Source: Burkholderiales bacterium
GTDB lineage: Bacteria > Pseudomonadota > Gammaproteobacteria > Burkholderiales > Burkholderiaceae_C
Direction: 5' to 3'
DNA length: 64,000 nt
NCBI GenBank assembly: GCA_947453625.1
Contig: CANGHK010000017.1
Coordinates: 22,912 to 86,911, forward strand
The notes under the pieces were generated by a model, which saw only the letters and a program-made list of their open reading frames with translations, ran no database searches and had not been told where the DNA came from. A program made the position numbers and the translations under genes. Positions 1-10,479 of the stretch are shown one piece after another; position 1 is the first letter of the stretch; each line of letters begins with the position of its first letter.

Positions 1-575
1 TGGTCAAGGCCGTGCAGGAACTGGGCGGCGGCGTCAAGTTCTACACCTTCTACGGCAATGCGCTGGGCGTGCCGGCGGTGCTGGGCGAGGCCGGGGTGGG
101 CGCGGTGCTGGCGGTGGCCGAATGGCATCCCAACGCCGGCGGACTGGCGTCCGAGGCGCTGGTCGCCGGCTTCCGGCAACGATTCCCCGATCCGCGCGAC
201 GACTACCTGCATGCCCGCATGCAGGCGATGGTCGAGTTGCTGGTGCAGGCCCTCGAGCGCGCGCGCAGCGCCGACCCCGGCGCCGTGGCCAGCGCGCTGG
301 AGGGGCTGCGGCTGGACACCCGCGGGCTGGGCCCGCTGGCCGGGTTCCACGAGGGCTGGATGCGCGCCGCCGACCACCAGTTCCAGCAGCCGCTCTACGT
401 CAGCGTGATGGGCCGTGCCGGCACGGCGGGCATCGTCCACGATGTCGAGGGCTCGGGCTATGGCTTTCGCACCGTGCGCCGCTTCGACGCCGGCGAGCTC
501 GAAATGGCGTCAAGTTGCCAGATGGTCCGCCCCGAAACAATCCCCCCCGACATCAAGGAATCCAGACATGCGTGA
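1..575 (+). CDS. Branched-chain amino acid ABC transporter substrate-binding protein (C-terminal part)
   Basis: The reading frame is open from the window edge, so this is the 3' part (about 190 residues) of a longer gene. The sequence resembles the C-terminal lobe of Peripla_BP_6 / LivK-type periplasmic binding proteins, including the AEWHPNAGG segment, the helix with MVELLVQALERA, and the late QQPLYVSVMG strand. Such proteins bind amino acids or related small molecules and deliver them to an ABC permease. The stop overlaps the start of the next gene by 8 bases, so the two are probably co-transcribed and translationally coupled. The substrate cannot be read from this fragment. Confidence 0.7.
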   Translation, partial: VKAVQELGGGVKFYTFYGNALGVPAVLGEAGVGAVLAVAEWHPNAGGLASEALVAGFRQRFPDPRDDYLHARMQAMVELLVQALERARSADPGAVASALEGLRLDTRGLGPLAGFHEGWMRAADHQFQQPLYVSVMGRAGTAGIVHDVEGSGYGFRTVRRFDAGELEMASSCQMVRPETIPPDIKESRHA

Positions 576-1791
576 AACGATAGCCCGGCTGCCCGGCAGC
601 AAGATCCGGGAAGTGGCCAACGCCGGCCTGGGTCGCGACGACGTGCTGGCCTTCTGGTTCGGCGAGAGCGACGAGGTCACGCCCGAGCCGGTGCGGCGCG
701 CCGCGGCCGATTCGCTGATGCGGGGTGAAACCTTCTACAGCCACAACCTGGGCCTGGCCGAGTTGCGCGAGGCCTTGCGAGGCTATACCGCAGCGCTGCA
801 CGGCGACCCGGGGCCGGACCGGATAGCAGTCACCTCCTCGGGCGTGAGCGCGCTGATGACGGCGATGCAGTGGCTGGTCGACCCCGGCGACGAGGTCGTG
901 GTGGTGGTGCCGGTCTGGCCCAACCTGCCGGCCCAGCCCGAGATCCTGGGCGGCTGCGTCACCCGGGTGGCGCTGGCGCCCGATGCCCAAGGCGCCTGGC
1001 GGCTCGACCTGCAGCGCCTGCTCGACGCGGTGACGCCAGCCACCCGGGTGCTGCTGCTGAACGCCCCCAACAACCCCACCGGCTGGACGCTGACGCGCAC
1101 CGAGCAGCAGGCGCTGCTGGCCCATTGCCGGCGCACCGGTACCTGGATCGTCGCCGACGAGGTCTACGACCGGGTGTGGTTTGGCACAGAAACCGTCGGC
1201 CCCCTGACGCCTGCGGCGTCACCCCCCGAGGGGGGCTCGCCCGCTTGGGGCGGCCCGGCGCGGGCGGCCGCGCCCAGCTTCCTGGACATCGCCAGCCCCG
1301 ACGACCGCCTGGTGGTGGTGCACAGCTTTTCCAAGAGTTTCCTGATGACCGGCTGGCGCCTGGGCTGGCTGGTGCTGCCAGCGGGCCAGCTCGACGCGGT
1401 GGGCAAGCTGATCGAGTTCAACAGTTCCTGCGCGCCGGTGTTCGTGCAGCGCGGCGGGCTGGCGGCACTGGCTTGCGCCGACGAGTTCGTGCCGCAGTTG
1501 ATCGCCAGGCTGAAGGCCGGCCGCGACGCCTTGTGCCCGCTGCTGGCGGCGATCCCGGGTGTGCAGTCGGCCACGCCGCAGGGCGGCATGTACGCCTTCT
1601 TCCGGGTGCCGGGAGCCGACGATTCGCTGGTCTTCGCCAAGCGGCTGGTCACCGAGGTCGGCCTGGGCCTGGCGCCGGGCGCGGCCTTCGGCATTGAGGG
1701 CGAGGGCTGGCTGCGCTGGTGCTTCGCGTCGCAGGACACGGCGCGGCTGGTGGCCGGCGTCGACCGCCTGCGGGCGGCCTTGCGCTTATAA
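568..1791 (+). CDS. PLP-dependent aminotransferase, class I/II
   Basis: This 407-residue protein has the fold-type I aminotransferase plan. It has a SSGVSALM segment near residue 90, NAPNNPTGW near 165, the AD-E-VYD segment near 195 and the PLP-binding lysine K256 in [15 protein letters not shown]. It would transfer an amino group between an amino acid and a 2-oxo acid in the cytoplasm; the substrate is not evident. The ATG at 568 overlaps the upstream stop (8 bases). A low-complexity stretch of about 22 residues (near 211 to 233, Pro/Gly/Ala-rich) lies just before the core lysine region and matches the GC-rich repeats found between nuo genes, so it looks like an in-frame repeat insertion. 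The frame stays intact. Confidence 0.88.
   Translation: MRETIARLPGSKIREVANAGLGRDDVLAFWFGESDEVTPEPVRRAAADSLMRGETFYSHNLGLAELREALRGYTAALHGDPGPDRIAVTSSGVSALMTAMQWLVDPGDEVVVVVPVWPNLPAQPEILGGCVTRVALAPDAQGAWRLDLQRLLDAVTPATRVLLLNAPNNPTGWTLTRTEQQALLAHCRRTGTWIVADEVYDRVWFGTETVGPLTPAASPPEGGSPAWGGPARAAAPSFLDIASPDDRLVVVHSFSKSFLMTGWRLGWLVLPAGQLDAVGKLIEFNSSCAPVFVQRGGLAALACADEFVPQLIARLKAGRDALCPLLAAIPGVQSATPQGGMYAFFRVPGADDSLVFAKRLVTEVGLGLAPGAAFGIEGEGWLRWCFASQDTARLVAGVDRLRAALRL
1199..1270 (+). repeat. GC-rich dispersed repeat inside the aminotransferase gene
   Basis: The stretch contains a CCCCCCGAGGGGGG palindrome followed by CTTGGGGCGGCCCGGCGCGG. The same modules recur between nuoB and nuoC, nuoF and nuoG, and nuoH and nuoI in this window. 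Here the repeat keeps the reading frame open and adds about 22 residues to the protein. Confidence 0.7.
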
Positions 1792-1792
1792 T
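1787..1792 (+). promoter_or_regulatory. Candidate -10 box for rpsO
   Basis: A perfect TATAAT overlaps the stop codon of the aminotransferase gene and lies about 150 bases before rpsO. No convincing -35 box is seen at the usual distance. The 5' leader that follows holds short direct repeats (TGTGCGCA twice), but I cannot assign an S15-binding structure to it. Confidence 0.45.
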
Positions 1793-1943
1793 CCGCGAGT
1801 TGTGCGCAGCCGGCTCCTCGGAGGCTGTGCGCAAATCAGGCACGGCGTGGGTTGGTTTCACCCGCGACCGCAAGTCACAACCGGGAACCGCCGCTGGCAT
1901 CGATGGTCAGGCTGGGTGGATTCCCAAAATCAAAGGAAACACC

Positions 1944-2213
1944 ATGTCCGTAGACAAAGCCCACCGGGCCGAGACCGTCGCCAGCAATGCCCGCAGTGTC
2001 GGCGACACCGGCTCCCCCGAAGTGCAAGTGGCCTTGCTGACCGCCCGCATCAACGACCTGACGCCTCACTTCAAGACCCATTTGAAGGACCACCACGGCC
2101 GTCGCGGCCTGCTGCGCATGGTCAGCCGCCGCCGCAAGCTGCTCGACTACTTGAAGGGCAAGACGCCCGAGCGTTACACCGCGCTGATCGCCAAGCTCGG
2201 CCTGCGCAAGTAA
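1944..2213 (+). CDS. rpsO: 30S ribosomal protein S15
   Basis: The 89-residue product has the normal S15 length and sequence, including [50 protein letters not shown] and the C-terminal [13 protein letters not shown]15 binds 16S rRNA directly and organises the central domain of the small subunit. The ATG is preceded by an AAAGGAAA ribosome-binding site. It is followed by a strong hairpin and then pnp, the same pairing known in Escherichia coli, where rpsO and pnp share transcripts and the leader of each is a control point. Confidence 0.98.
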   Translation: MSVDKAHRAETVASNARSVGDTGSPEVQVALLTARINDLTPHFKTHLKDHHGRRGLLRMVSRRRKLLDYLKGKTPERYTALIAKLGLRK

Positions 2214-2228
2214 GCTGGTATTGAGCCC

Positions 2229-2275
2229 AAGAGCCTGTCTGGATGTCCCCAGCACAGGCTCTTTGTCCATTTTTC
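2229..2275 (+). terminator. Hairpin terminator or attenuator after rpsO
   Basis: A perfect 10-bp inverted repeat (AAGAGCCTGT at 2229-2238 and ACAGGCTCTT at 2254-2263) extends inward through CTGG/CCAG with a single bulged base. A T-rich tract follows (TTTGTCCATTTTT). This has the form of an intrinsic terminator between rpsO and pnp. Partial read-through would give the rpsO-pnp co-transcript. Confidence 0.75.
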
Positions 2276-2321
2276 GGACTGTTTTTCTGGAGTATTCCGG
2301 CCCGCCACGGCAGTGCTGTGT

Positions 2322-2362
2322 CATTCCAATGAAGTCCTGCGCCGCAGGGCCGCACTGGAATG
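2322..2362 (+). promoter_or_regulatory. Long hairpin in the pnp leader
   Basis: CATTCCAATG (2322-2331) pairs with CACTGGAATG (2353-2362) with one mismatch. An inner CCTGC-GCC-GCAGG stem-loop sits at 2336-2348. The structure lies about 85 bases before the pnp start. In E. coli the pnp leader carries an RNase III-cleaved hairpin used for PNPase autoregulation. Similar use here is inference from position and shape. Confidence 0.5.
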
Positions 2363-2447
2363 CCATCCCGCCCGCGACGCCTGCTGTTCTCCCGGTCCAC
2401 CCGGTGACGCCACCGCAAGCGCGTCGCCTCTATTCGGAGAAGCATCC

Positions 2448-4748
<2,301 letters not shown>

Positions 4749-4782
4749 GCCCCCGAAGCACCGGCAGCCAGGAGACATCACG

Positions 4783-5775
4783 ATGCGAGCGATAGAAATG
4801 AAGGGCTTCGGCGGCCCCGAAGTGCTGGTCGAGACCACCCGTCCCGACCCGGTGGCCGCGGCCGGTGAGATGCTGGTCCGCGTGGCTGCGTCGGGCATCA
4901 ACCGGCCCGACGTGCTGCAGCGCAAGGGGGCTTATGCCCCGCCGCCCGGCGCCTCGGACCTGCCCGGCTTGGAGATCGCCGGCACGGTGATCGGCGGCGA
5001 CGCCACTGAGCTCGCGGCGGCCGGCTTCAAGCTCGGTGACCGGGTCTGCGCGCTGGTGGCCGGCGGCGGCTATGCCGAACTGTGCACCGCGCCTATCGCC
5101 CAATGCCTGCCGTCGCCGGCGGGTTTGAGCGACATCGAGGCCGCCAGTCTGCCCGAGACCTTCTTCACGGTCTGGTCCAACGTCTTCGACCGCGGCCGCC
5201 TGCAGGTCGGTGAAACCCTGCTGGTGCAGGGCGGCTCCAGCGGCATCGGCGTCACCGCGATCCAACTCGCCAAGGCGATGGGGGCCCAGGTGCTGGTCAC
5301 CGCAGGCAGCGACGAGAAGGTGGCGGCTTGCGTGGCGCTGGGTGCCGATGTCGGCATCAACTACAAGACCCAGGACTTCGTCGCCGAGGTCAAGACCGCC
5401 ACTGGCGGCCGCGGCGCCGACGTCGTGCTCGACATGGTGGCTGGCGACTATGTGGCGCGCGAGGTGCAATGCCTGGCCGATGACGGCCGCATCGTGATCA
5501 TCGCGGTGCAGGGCGGCTTGCAGAGCGGCTTCAATGCCGGCGAGTTGCTGCGTCGCCGCCTGCTGATCACCGGCTCGACGCTGCGCCCGCGTCCGGTGGC
5601 TTTCAAGGCGGCGATCGCTTCGGCCTTGAAGACGACGGTCTGGCCGCTGATCGATGCCGGACGCATCAAGCCGGTGATCAACCGCGTGTTCCCGGCGGCG
5701 CAGGCCGCGCAGGCTCACGCCTTGATGGAATCGGGCGAGCACATCGGCAAGATCGTGCTCGACTGGACGCTGTAA
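4783..5775 (+). CDS. NAD(P)H:quinone oxidoreductase, zinc-independent MDR family
   Basis: This 330-residue protein belongs to the quinone oxidoreductase/zeta-crystallin (PIG3-like) branch of the medium-chain dehydrogenases. The N-terminal GroES-like domain has SGINRPDVLQRKG and the LPGLEIAGTV segment. The Rossmann domain starts at VQGGSSGIGVTAIQLAKAMGA, and the end matches AQAAQAHALMESGEHIGKIVL. The catalytic zinc ligands of alcohol dehydrogenases are absent, as expected. It likely reduces quinones with NADPH in the cytoplasm. The gene sits between pnp and tpiA with short gaps, consistent with an operon. The ribosome-binding site is AGGAGA. Confidence 0.93.
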   Translation: MRAIEMKGFGGPEVLVETTRPDPVAAAGEMLVRVAASGINRPDVLQRKGAYAPPPGASDLPGLEIAGTVIGGDATELAAAGFKLGDRVCALVAGGGYAELCTAPIAQCLPSPAGLSDIEAASLPETFFTVWSNVFDRGRLQVGETLLVQGGSSGIGVTAIQLAKAMGAQVLVTAGSDEKVAACVALGADVGINYKTQDFVAEVKTATGGRGADVVLDMVAGDYVAREVQCLADDGRIVIIAVQGGLQSGFNAGELLRRRLLITGSTLRPRPVAFKAAIASALKTTVWPLIDAGRIKPVINRVFPAAQAAQAHALMESGEHIGKIVLDWTL

Positions 5776-5787
5776 GGGAGACACCCG

Positions 5788-6528
5788 ATGCGACGCAAAC
5801 TCGTGGCCGGCAATTGGAAGATGCACGGCAACCACCGCAGCAATGCCGAGTTGTTGGCAGGCATCGCCGCCTCGCGGCCCTTTGGCTGTGATGTGGCGGT
5901 TTGCGTGCCTTACCCGTATTTGGCCGAGACCGCGGTCGCGCTGGCCGCCAGCGATCTGCGCTGGGGTGCGCAGGATTGCTCGGCGCACGAGCAGGGCGCC
6001 TACACCGGTGAGGTGTCTGCCGCGATGCTGGCCGAGTTCGGCTGTCGCTACGTCATCGTCGGCCACAGCGAGCGCCGGCAGTTCCACGCCGAGTCCGACG
6101 CTCTGGTGGCCGACAAGGCCAAGGCGGCCTTGTCGCATGGGCTCACGCCCATCGTCTGCGTCGGTGAGACGCTGGCCCAACGCGAGGCCGGCCAGACCGA
6201 GGCGGTCGTCAAGCGCCAGTTGTCGGCGGTGATCCACGCGCTCGGCCATTGCGCCGGCGAGATGGTGGTGGCCTACGAGCCGGTCTGGGCCATAGGCACC
6301 GGCAAGGTGGCCACGCCCGAGCAGGCCCAGGCGGTGCATGCGCTGCTGCGCGCGCAACTCAAGGCGGCCACGCCCCATGCCGACCAGATGCAAATCCTCT
6401 ACGGCGGCAGCATGAAGCCGGACAACGCAGTCTCGTTGCTGTCCCAGCCCGATATCGACGGCGGCCTGATCGGCGGCGCCAGCTTGAAGGCGGCTGATTT
6501 CGTCGCCATCTGCCGGGCGGCTGGCTGA
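5788..6528 (+). CDS. tpiA: Triosephosphate isomerase
   Basis: The 246-residue TIM barrel interconverts dihydroxyacetone phosphate and glyceraldehyde 3-phosphate in glycolysis and gluconeogenesis. All active-site elements are present: N9 and K11 in AGNWKMHG, H93 in VGHSERR, E164 in [11 protein letters not shown], and the phosphate-binding GGASLKA near the C terminus. The ATG follows a GGGAGA ribosome-binding site 12 bases after the quinone reductase gene, so the pair is probably one operon. Confidence 0.98.
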   Translation: MRRKLVAGNWKMHGNHRSNAELLAGIAASRPFGCDVAVCVPYPYLAETAVALAASDLRWGAQDCSAHEQGAYTGEVSAAMLAEFGCRYVIVGHSERRQFHAESDALVADKAKAALSHGLTPIVCVGETLAQREAGQTEAVVKRQLSAVIHALGHCAGEMVVAYEPVWAIGTGKVATPEQAQAVHALLRAQLKAATPHADQMQILYGGSMKPDNAVSLLSQPDIDGGLIGGASLKAADFVAICRAAG

Positions 6529-6581
6529 TCGGCCAGCTGAACGACGGACCCTAAGAACTGAATTCCTGGAGCGTATTGAAC

Positions 6582-6983
6582 ATGCAGATTTGGACAAACC
6601 TCGTGCTGGTGGTGCAGTTGCTGGCGGCCATCTCAATGATCGGCCTGGTGCTGGTGCAGCACGGCAAGGGTGCCGACATGGGCGCCTCGTTCGGCAGCGG
6701 TGCCTCGGGCAGTCTGTTCGGAGCCACCGGCAGCGCCAACTTCCTGTCGCGTTTCACGGCAGTCTGCGCCGGCGTGTTCTTCGTCTGCACGCTGTCGATG
6801 GCCTATCTGTCGAACAGCGTGGCGTCGCGCGCGCCGTCCAGTGGCGGCAGCGTGCTCGATCGCGCGGTGCTGCCCGCTGGCGCGCCAGCCAGTGCCGGCG
6901 CTGCGATTCCTGGTGCTGGCATGCTGCCCGCGCCGGTCGCTGCACCGGCGGCTTCGGTGGCCGGTACCATCCCGACCAAGTGA
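6582..6983 (+). CDS. secG: Preprotein translocase subunit SecG
   Basis: This is the small accessory subunit of the SecYEG channel (133 residues). It has an N-terminal membrane helix (about residues 3-22), the conserved loop VLVQHGKGADMGASFGSGASGSLFG, a second membrane helix near 54-73, and an Ala/Pro-rich tail common in beta-proteobacterial SecG. ATG 6582 gives the usual family N terminus MQIWTNL. A TTG six bases earlier is possible but less likely. Confidence 0.96.
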   Translation: MQIWTNLVLVVQLLAAISMIGLVLVQHGKGADMGASFGSGASGSLFGATGSANFLSRFTAVCAGVFFVCTLSMAYLSNSVASRAPSSGGSVLDRAVLPAGAPASAGAAIPGAGMLPAPVAAPAASVAGTIPTK

Positions 6984-7152
6984 GGCGCTTGCGGTGGTTC
7001 GCACAGGCCCTGCACTGCGGTGGGTCAATTCACCAACGAACCCCCGCGCAAACCCGCAGAAACAGGGTTTTTACAGGTTAGAATTCACCGCTGTTCAGAG
7101 AGCAAGTCCTCACGCAATCCGAGCAGCCGCCTGGCTCTAGCTTGGCAAAAAT

Positions 7153-7237
7153 GCCGTCGTGGTGAAATTGGTAGACACGCTATCTTGAGGGGGTAGTGGC
7201 GAAAGCTGTGCGAGTTCGAGTCTCGCCGACGGCACCA
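7153..7237 (+). tRNA. tRNA-Leu (anticodon GAG)
   Basis: An 85-base type II tRNA with acceptor stem GCCGTCG/CGACGGC, discriminator A and an encoded CCA end. The D arm (GGTGAAATTGGTAGACAC), a long variable arm and the T arm GAGTTCGAGTCTC are present. The anticodon stem CTATC/GGTAG encloses TTGAGGG, placing GAG at 7187-7189, which reads CUC/CUU leucine codons. A tRNA-Leu between secG and nuoA is the usual beta-proteobacterial arrangement. A TAGAAT hexamer at 7079-7084 may be part of its promoter. Confidence 0.95.
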
Positions 7238-7396
7238 ACGTTTTGAGCAGGTCAAGCGGTCATCCGGCGTTTGGCCTGTGCGCCCTACGTGATCAGGGGC
7301 AATGGCGGCGCGCACCGCAGGCAGTCAAGGGCTTCGGCCGGCGCGCCCTTTTTCGCCGGATGGTTTCTCCATCCTCCAACCCTGCCGCTGCCGATC

Positions 7397-7756
7397 ATGG
7401 ACTTGCAACAGTACCTCCCGGTCATCCTGTTCATCTTGGTCGGCGTGGGCGTCGGCGTGGCGCCCCAGGTGCTGGGTTTCCTGCTCGGCCCGCAGCGGCC
7501 CGACGCGGCCAAGAACAGCCCCTACGAGTGCGGCTTCGAGGCCTTCGAGGACGCACGCATGAAGTTCGACGTGCGCTACTACCTGGTGGCCATCCTCTTC
7601 ATCCTGTTCGATCTGGAAATCGCCTTCCTTTTTCCTTGGGCGGTGTCGCTGCGTGACATCGGGGCGTCAGGTTTCTGGGCCATGATGATCTTCCTCACCA
7701 TCCTCGTGGTGGGGTTCATCTACGAATGGAAGAAGGGCGCGCTGGACTGGGAATGA
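7397..7756 (+). CDS. nuoA: NADH-quinone oxidoreductase subunit A
   Basis: The 119-residue membrane subunit of complex I has three membrane helices. It has the conserved loop [43 protein letters not shown], including the ECG cysteine that senses active/deactive states in mitochondria. It opens a 14-gene nuo operon in the usual A-N order. The start ATG at 7397 gives the family N terminus MDLQQYLPV. No clear promoter is visible in the 159 bases after the tRNA. Confidence 0.98.
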   Translation: MDLQQYLPVILFILVGVGVGVAPQVLGFLLGPQRPDAAKNSPYECGFEAFEDARMKFDVRYYLVAILFILFDLEIAFLFPWAVSLRDIGASGFWAMMIFLTILVVGFIYEWKKGALDWE

Positions 7757-7801
7757 CGGCGTTTTCTTGGGCAGCGCGCAGACAAGTACACGAGGATCAC
7801 G

Positions 7802-8281
7802 ATGGGCATCGAAGGCGTTCTGAAGGAAGGCTTTGTCACCACCTCGGTGGACAAGCTGATCAATTGGTCCAAGACCGGGTCGCTGTGGCCTATGACTTTC
7901 GGCTTGGCCTGTTGCGCGGTGGAGATGATGCACGCCGGCGCGGCGCGCTATGACATCGACCGCTTCGGCATGTTGTTTCGCCCCAGTCCGCGCCAGAGCG
8001 ATCTGATGATCGTGGCCGGCACACTGTGCAACAAGATGGGGCCGGCGCTGCGCAAGGTCTACGACCAGATGGCCGAACCGCGCTGGGTGCTGAGCATGGG
8101 CTCCTGTGCCAACGGTGGTGGCTACTACCACTACAGCTACTCGGTGGTGCGCGGTTGCGACCGCATCGTCCCGGTGGACGTCTATGTGCCGGGCTGTCCG
8201 CCCACTGCCGAAGCGCTGCTCTACGGCATCCTGCAGTTGCAGGCCAAGATCCGGCGCGACAACACCATCGCCCGGGCCTGA
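7802..8281 (+). CDS. nuoB: NADH-quinone oxidoreductase subunit B
   Basis: This 159-residue hydrophilic subunit carries the terminal [4Fe-4S] cluster N2 that passes electrons to quinone. The ligands are visible as C37-C38 ([13 protein letters not shown]), C102 ([16 protein letters not shown]) and C132 (VPGCPP). The length and start are typical. ATG 7802 follows GAGGATCACG. Confidence 0.98.
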   Translation: MGIEGVLKEGFVTTSVDKLINWSKTGSLWPMTFGLACCAVEMMHAGAARYDIDRFGMLFRPSPRQSDLMIVAGTLCNKMGPALRKVYDQMAEPRWVLSMGSCANGGGYYHYSYSVVRGCDRIVPVDVYVPGCPPTAEALLYGILQLQAKIRRDNTIARA

Positions 8282-8364
8282 GATGCAGCCCCGAGCTCCC
8301 ATTCGTTCGCAGCCTCCCGAGGTGGCGCAAGCCTCGCTTGGGGTGGCCCGGCGCGAGGCCTGAC
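8282..8364 (+). repeat. GC-rich dispersed repeat between nuoB and nuoC
   Basis: The whole 83-base gap is made of the window's repeat family. It contains CATTCGTTCGC, a degenerate CCTCCCGAGGTGG core, then CTCGCTTGGGGTGGCCCGGCGCG and the GAGGCCTGAC that serves as the leader of the next ATG. A closely related end, GGAGGCCTGAC-ATG, stands before nuoI. These repeats may form hairpins inside the nuo mRNA. Confidence 0.7.
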
Positions 8365-8964
8365 ATGACGATTCGATTAGACAAGCTTCAAGCCGCGCTC
8401 GAAGTCGCGCTGGGTGACAAGATCAGGGCTTTCAAGCGCGAGCGCGGCGAGATCACGCTGACCGTCTCCACTGCCGACTACCTGGCCGTGGCCAGGACCT
8501 TGCGAGACGATGCAACGCTCAAATTCGAGCAGTTGATCGATTTGTGCGGCATCGACTACAGCAGCTGGAAGGACCAGGCCTGGGACGGTCCGCGCTACTG
8601 CGTGGTGTCGCACCTGCTGAGTGTCAGCCTGAACTGGCGCATGCGCCTGAAGGTGTTTGCGCCCGATGACGACGTGCCGGTGATCGCCTCGCTGACCGAG
8701 CTGTGGGCGTCGGCCAACTGGTTCGAACGCGAAGCCTTCGACATGATCGGCATGATCTTCGACGGCCACATCGACCTGCGCCGCATCCTGACCGACTACG
8801 GCTTCATTGGCCATCCCTTGCGCAAGGATTTCCCGGTGTCTGGCCATGTCGAGATGCGCTACGACGCCGAGAAGAAGCGCGTGATCTACCAGCCGGTGAC
8901 GATAGAGCCGCGCGAAATCACGCCCCGAATCATCCGCGAAGACAATTACGGTGGTCTGCACTGA
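8365..8964 (+). CDS. nuoC: NADH-quinone oxidoreductase subunit C
   Basis: The 199-residue peripheral-arm subunit (30-kDa type) has the signature region [41 protein letters not shown] and the family C terminus [16 protein letters not shown]. It docks with NuoD and helps form the quinone site. The ribosome-binding site is supplied by the end of the preceding repeat (GAGGCCTGAC). Its stop lies one base before the first copy of a duplicated nuoD start. Confidence 0.98.
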   Translation: MTIRLDKLQAALEVALGDKIRAFKRERGEITLTVSTADYLAVARTLRDDATLKFEQLIDLCGIDYSSWKDQAWDGPRYCVVSHLLSVSLNWRMRLKVFAPDDDVPVIASLTELWASANWFEREAFDMIGMIFDGHIDLRRILTDYGFIGHPLRKDFPVSGHVEMRYDAEKKRVIYQPVTIEPREITPRIIREDNYGGLH

Positions 8965-8965
8965 C

Positions 8966-9088
8966 ATGGCCGAGATCAAGAACTACACGCTCAACTTTTG
9001 CTGCGGCCGCCTGCTTCGCGGGTCCGACTTCGCTTGCGCGAAGTTAGCCTTCGCTGAAATTGAGCGCATCCTTTGCTTGGCAGGCTGA
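8966..9088 (+). pseudogene. First duplicated nuoD 5' end (40-codon mini-ORF)
   Basis: It starts at the place where nuoD would normally begin, one base after nuoC, with the same 11 residues as NuoD ([11 protein letters not shown]). It then runs into unrelated sequence ([20 protein letters not shown] and so on) and stops after 40 codons. The codons for Ala2, Asn6 and Asn10 are GCC, AAC and AAC, the GC-ending choices usual here. The downstream copies use GCA, AAT and AAT. This is probably the remnant of the ancestral start, cut off from the gene by the insertion. Confidence 0.75.
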
Positions 9089-9095
9089 ATCGCAT

Positions 9096-9218
9096 ATGGC
9101 AGAGATCAAGAATTACACGCTCAATTTTTGCTGCGGCCGCCTGCTTCGCGGGCCCGACTTCGCTTGCGCGAAGTTAGCCGTCGCTGAAATTGAGCGCATC
9201 CTTTGCTTGGCAGGCTGA
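9096..9218 (+). pseudogene. Second duplicated nuoD 5' end (40-codon mini-ORF)
   Basis: This is the second copy of the truncated frame. It has the same 11 NuoD residues and then the linker-encoded tail, with two changes against copy 1 (Ser to Pro and Phe to Val). It ends at the same relative TGA, eight bases before the real nuoD ATG. If translated, it could act as an upstream leader peptide that couples ribosomes to nuoD. Confidence 0.7.
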
Positions 9219-9225
9219 ATCGCAT

Positions 9226-10479
9226 ATGGCAGAGATCAAGAATTACACGCTCAATTTTGGTCCCCAGCATCCGGCCGCTCACGGCGTGCTGCGGCTGGTG
9301 CTGGAACTCGACGGTGAGGTCATACAGCGCGCCGACCCGCATATCGGCTTGCTGCACCGCGCGACCGAGAAACTCGCCGAGAGCAAGACCTACCTCCAGT
9401 CGCTGCCTTACATGGACCGGCTCGACTACGTCTCGATGATGTGCAACGAGCACGCCTATTGTCTGGCGATCGAGCGCCTGATGGGCATAGCCGTGCCCGA
9501 GCGAGCGCAGTACATCCGGGTGATGTTCTCCGAGTTGACGCGACTGCTGAACCACTTGTTGTGGCTTGGCGCGCATGGCATCGACTGCGGTGCGATGAAC
9601 ATCCTGATCTACTGTTTCCGCGAGCGCGAAGACATCTTCGACATGTACGAGGCGGTCTCGGGCGCGCGCATGCACGCGGCCTATTTCCGGCCCGGTGGCG
9701 TCTACCGCGACCTGCCCGATTCGATGGCCCAGTACAAGGTCTCGAAGATCCGCAACGCACGCGCGATCAACGAACTCAACACCAATCGGCAAGGCTCGCT
9801 GCTCGACTTCATCGACGACTTCTGCGCCCGATTCCCGGGCCGGGTCGATGAGTACGAGACCCTGCTGACCGACAACCGGATCTGGAAGCAACGCACCGTG
9901 GGCATAGGCGTGGTCACGCCCGAGCGTGCGCTCAACCTGGGCTTTACCGGACCGATGCTGCGCGGCTCGGGCATCGCCTGGGACCTGCGCAAGACCCAGC
10001 CCTACGATGTCTACGACCGGATGGATTTCGACATCCCGCTCGGCGTCAATGGCGATACCTACGACCGCTACCTGGTGCGCATCGAGGAGATGCGGCAAGC
10101 CAACCGCATCATCCAGCAATGTTCGGCCTGGCTGCGCGCCAATCCGGGCCCGGTGATCACCGACAACCACAAGGTGGCTCCGCCGCCGCGGGTGGGCATG
10201 AAGAGCAACATGGAGGAGTTGATCCACCACTTCAAGCTCTTCACCGAAGGCTTCCATGTGCCCGAGGGCGAGGCCTACGCCGCCGTCGAGCATCCCAAGG
10301 GCGAGTTCGGCATCTACCTGGTCAGCGACGGCGCCAACAAGCCCTACCGCCTGAAGATCCGGCCCCCCGGCTTTGCGCACCTGGCCGCGCTGGATGAAAT
10401 GTCCCGTGGTCACATGATTGCCGACGCCGTGGCCATCATCGGCACCATGGACATCGTGTTTGGCGAGATCGATCGATGA
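9226..10479 (+). CDS. nuoD: NADH-quinone oxidoreductase subunit D
   Basis: This 417-residue 49-kDa-type subunit forms the quinone cavity with NuoB. It starts [31 protein letters not shown] and carries the quinone-site histidine motif GPQHPAAHG, plus [22 protein letters not shown], the long LLNHLLWLG helix, and the family C terminus [19 protein letters not shown]. The start chosen is the third repeat copy, the only one in frame with the gene. Its upstream signal is now AGG within the duplicated linker, 13 bases away, so translation initiation may be weaker than in relatives. The stop overlaps nuoE by 4 bases. Confidence 0.98.
   Translation: MAEIKNYTLNFGPQHPAAHGVLRLVLELDGEVIQRADPHIGLLHRATEKLAESKTYLQSLPYMDRLDYVSMMCNEHAYCLAIERLMGIAVPERAQYIRVMFSELTRLLNHLLWLGAHGIDCGAMNILIYCFREREDIFDMYEAVSGARMHAAYFRPGGVYRDLPDSMAQYKVSKIRNARAINELNTNRQGSLLDFIDDFCARFPGRVDEYETLLTDNRIWKQRTVGIGVVTPERALNLGFTGPMLRGSGIAWDLRKTQPYDVYDRMDFDIPLGVNGDTYDRYLVRIEEMRQANRIIQQCSAWLRANPGPVITDNHKVAPPPRVGMKSNMEELIHHFKLFTEGFHVPEGEAYAAVEHPKGEFGIYLVSDGANKPYRLKIRPPGFAHLAALDEMSRGHMIADAVAIIGTMDIVFGEIDR

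Larger units (their letters stand above)
8966..9258 (+). repeat. 130-bp tandem repeat carrying the nuoD start, 2 full copies plus a partial
   Basis: Units 8966-9095 and 9096-9225 are identical at 125 of 130 positions. The first 33 bases recur a third time at 9226-9258, where they continue into the true nuoD. Each unit is the first 33 or so bases of nuoD plus about 97 bases of linker. The linker holds a perfect hairpin ACTTCGC-TTGC-GCGAAGT (9027-9044 in unit 1). AAATTGAGCG in the linker is the exact reverse complement of CGCTCAATTT in the nuoD portion (9118-9127 with 9187-9196). Because 130 is not a multiple of three, the copies are in different frames. Confidence 0.93.

Noticed and set aside
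7153..7237. tRNA-Leu as an integration site for the island
   Set aside because: No integrase gene and no repeated tRNA 3' end nearby; the island starts 25 kb away.
8966..9225. CRISPR-like array
   Set aside because: Only two full units of 130 bases with coding-like content and no short repeats with unique spacers; no cas genes.
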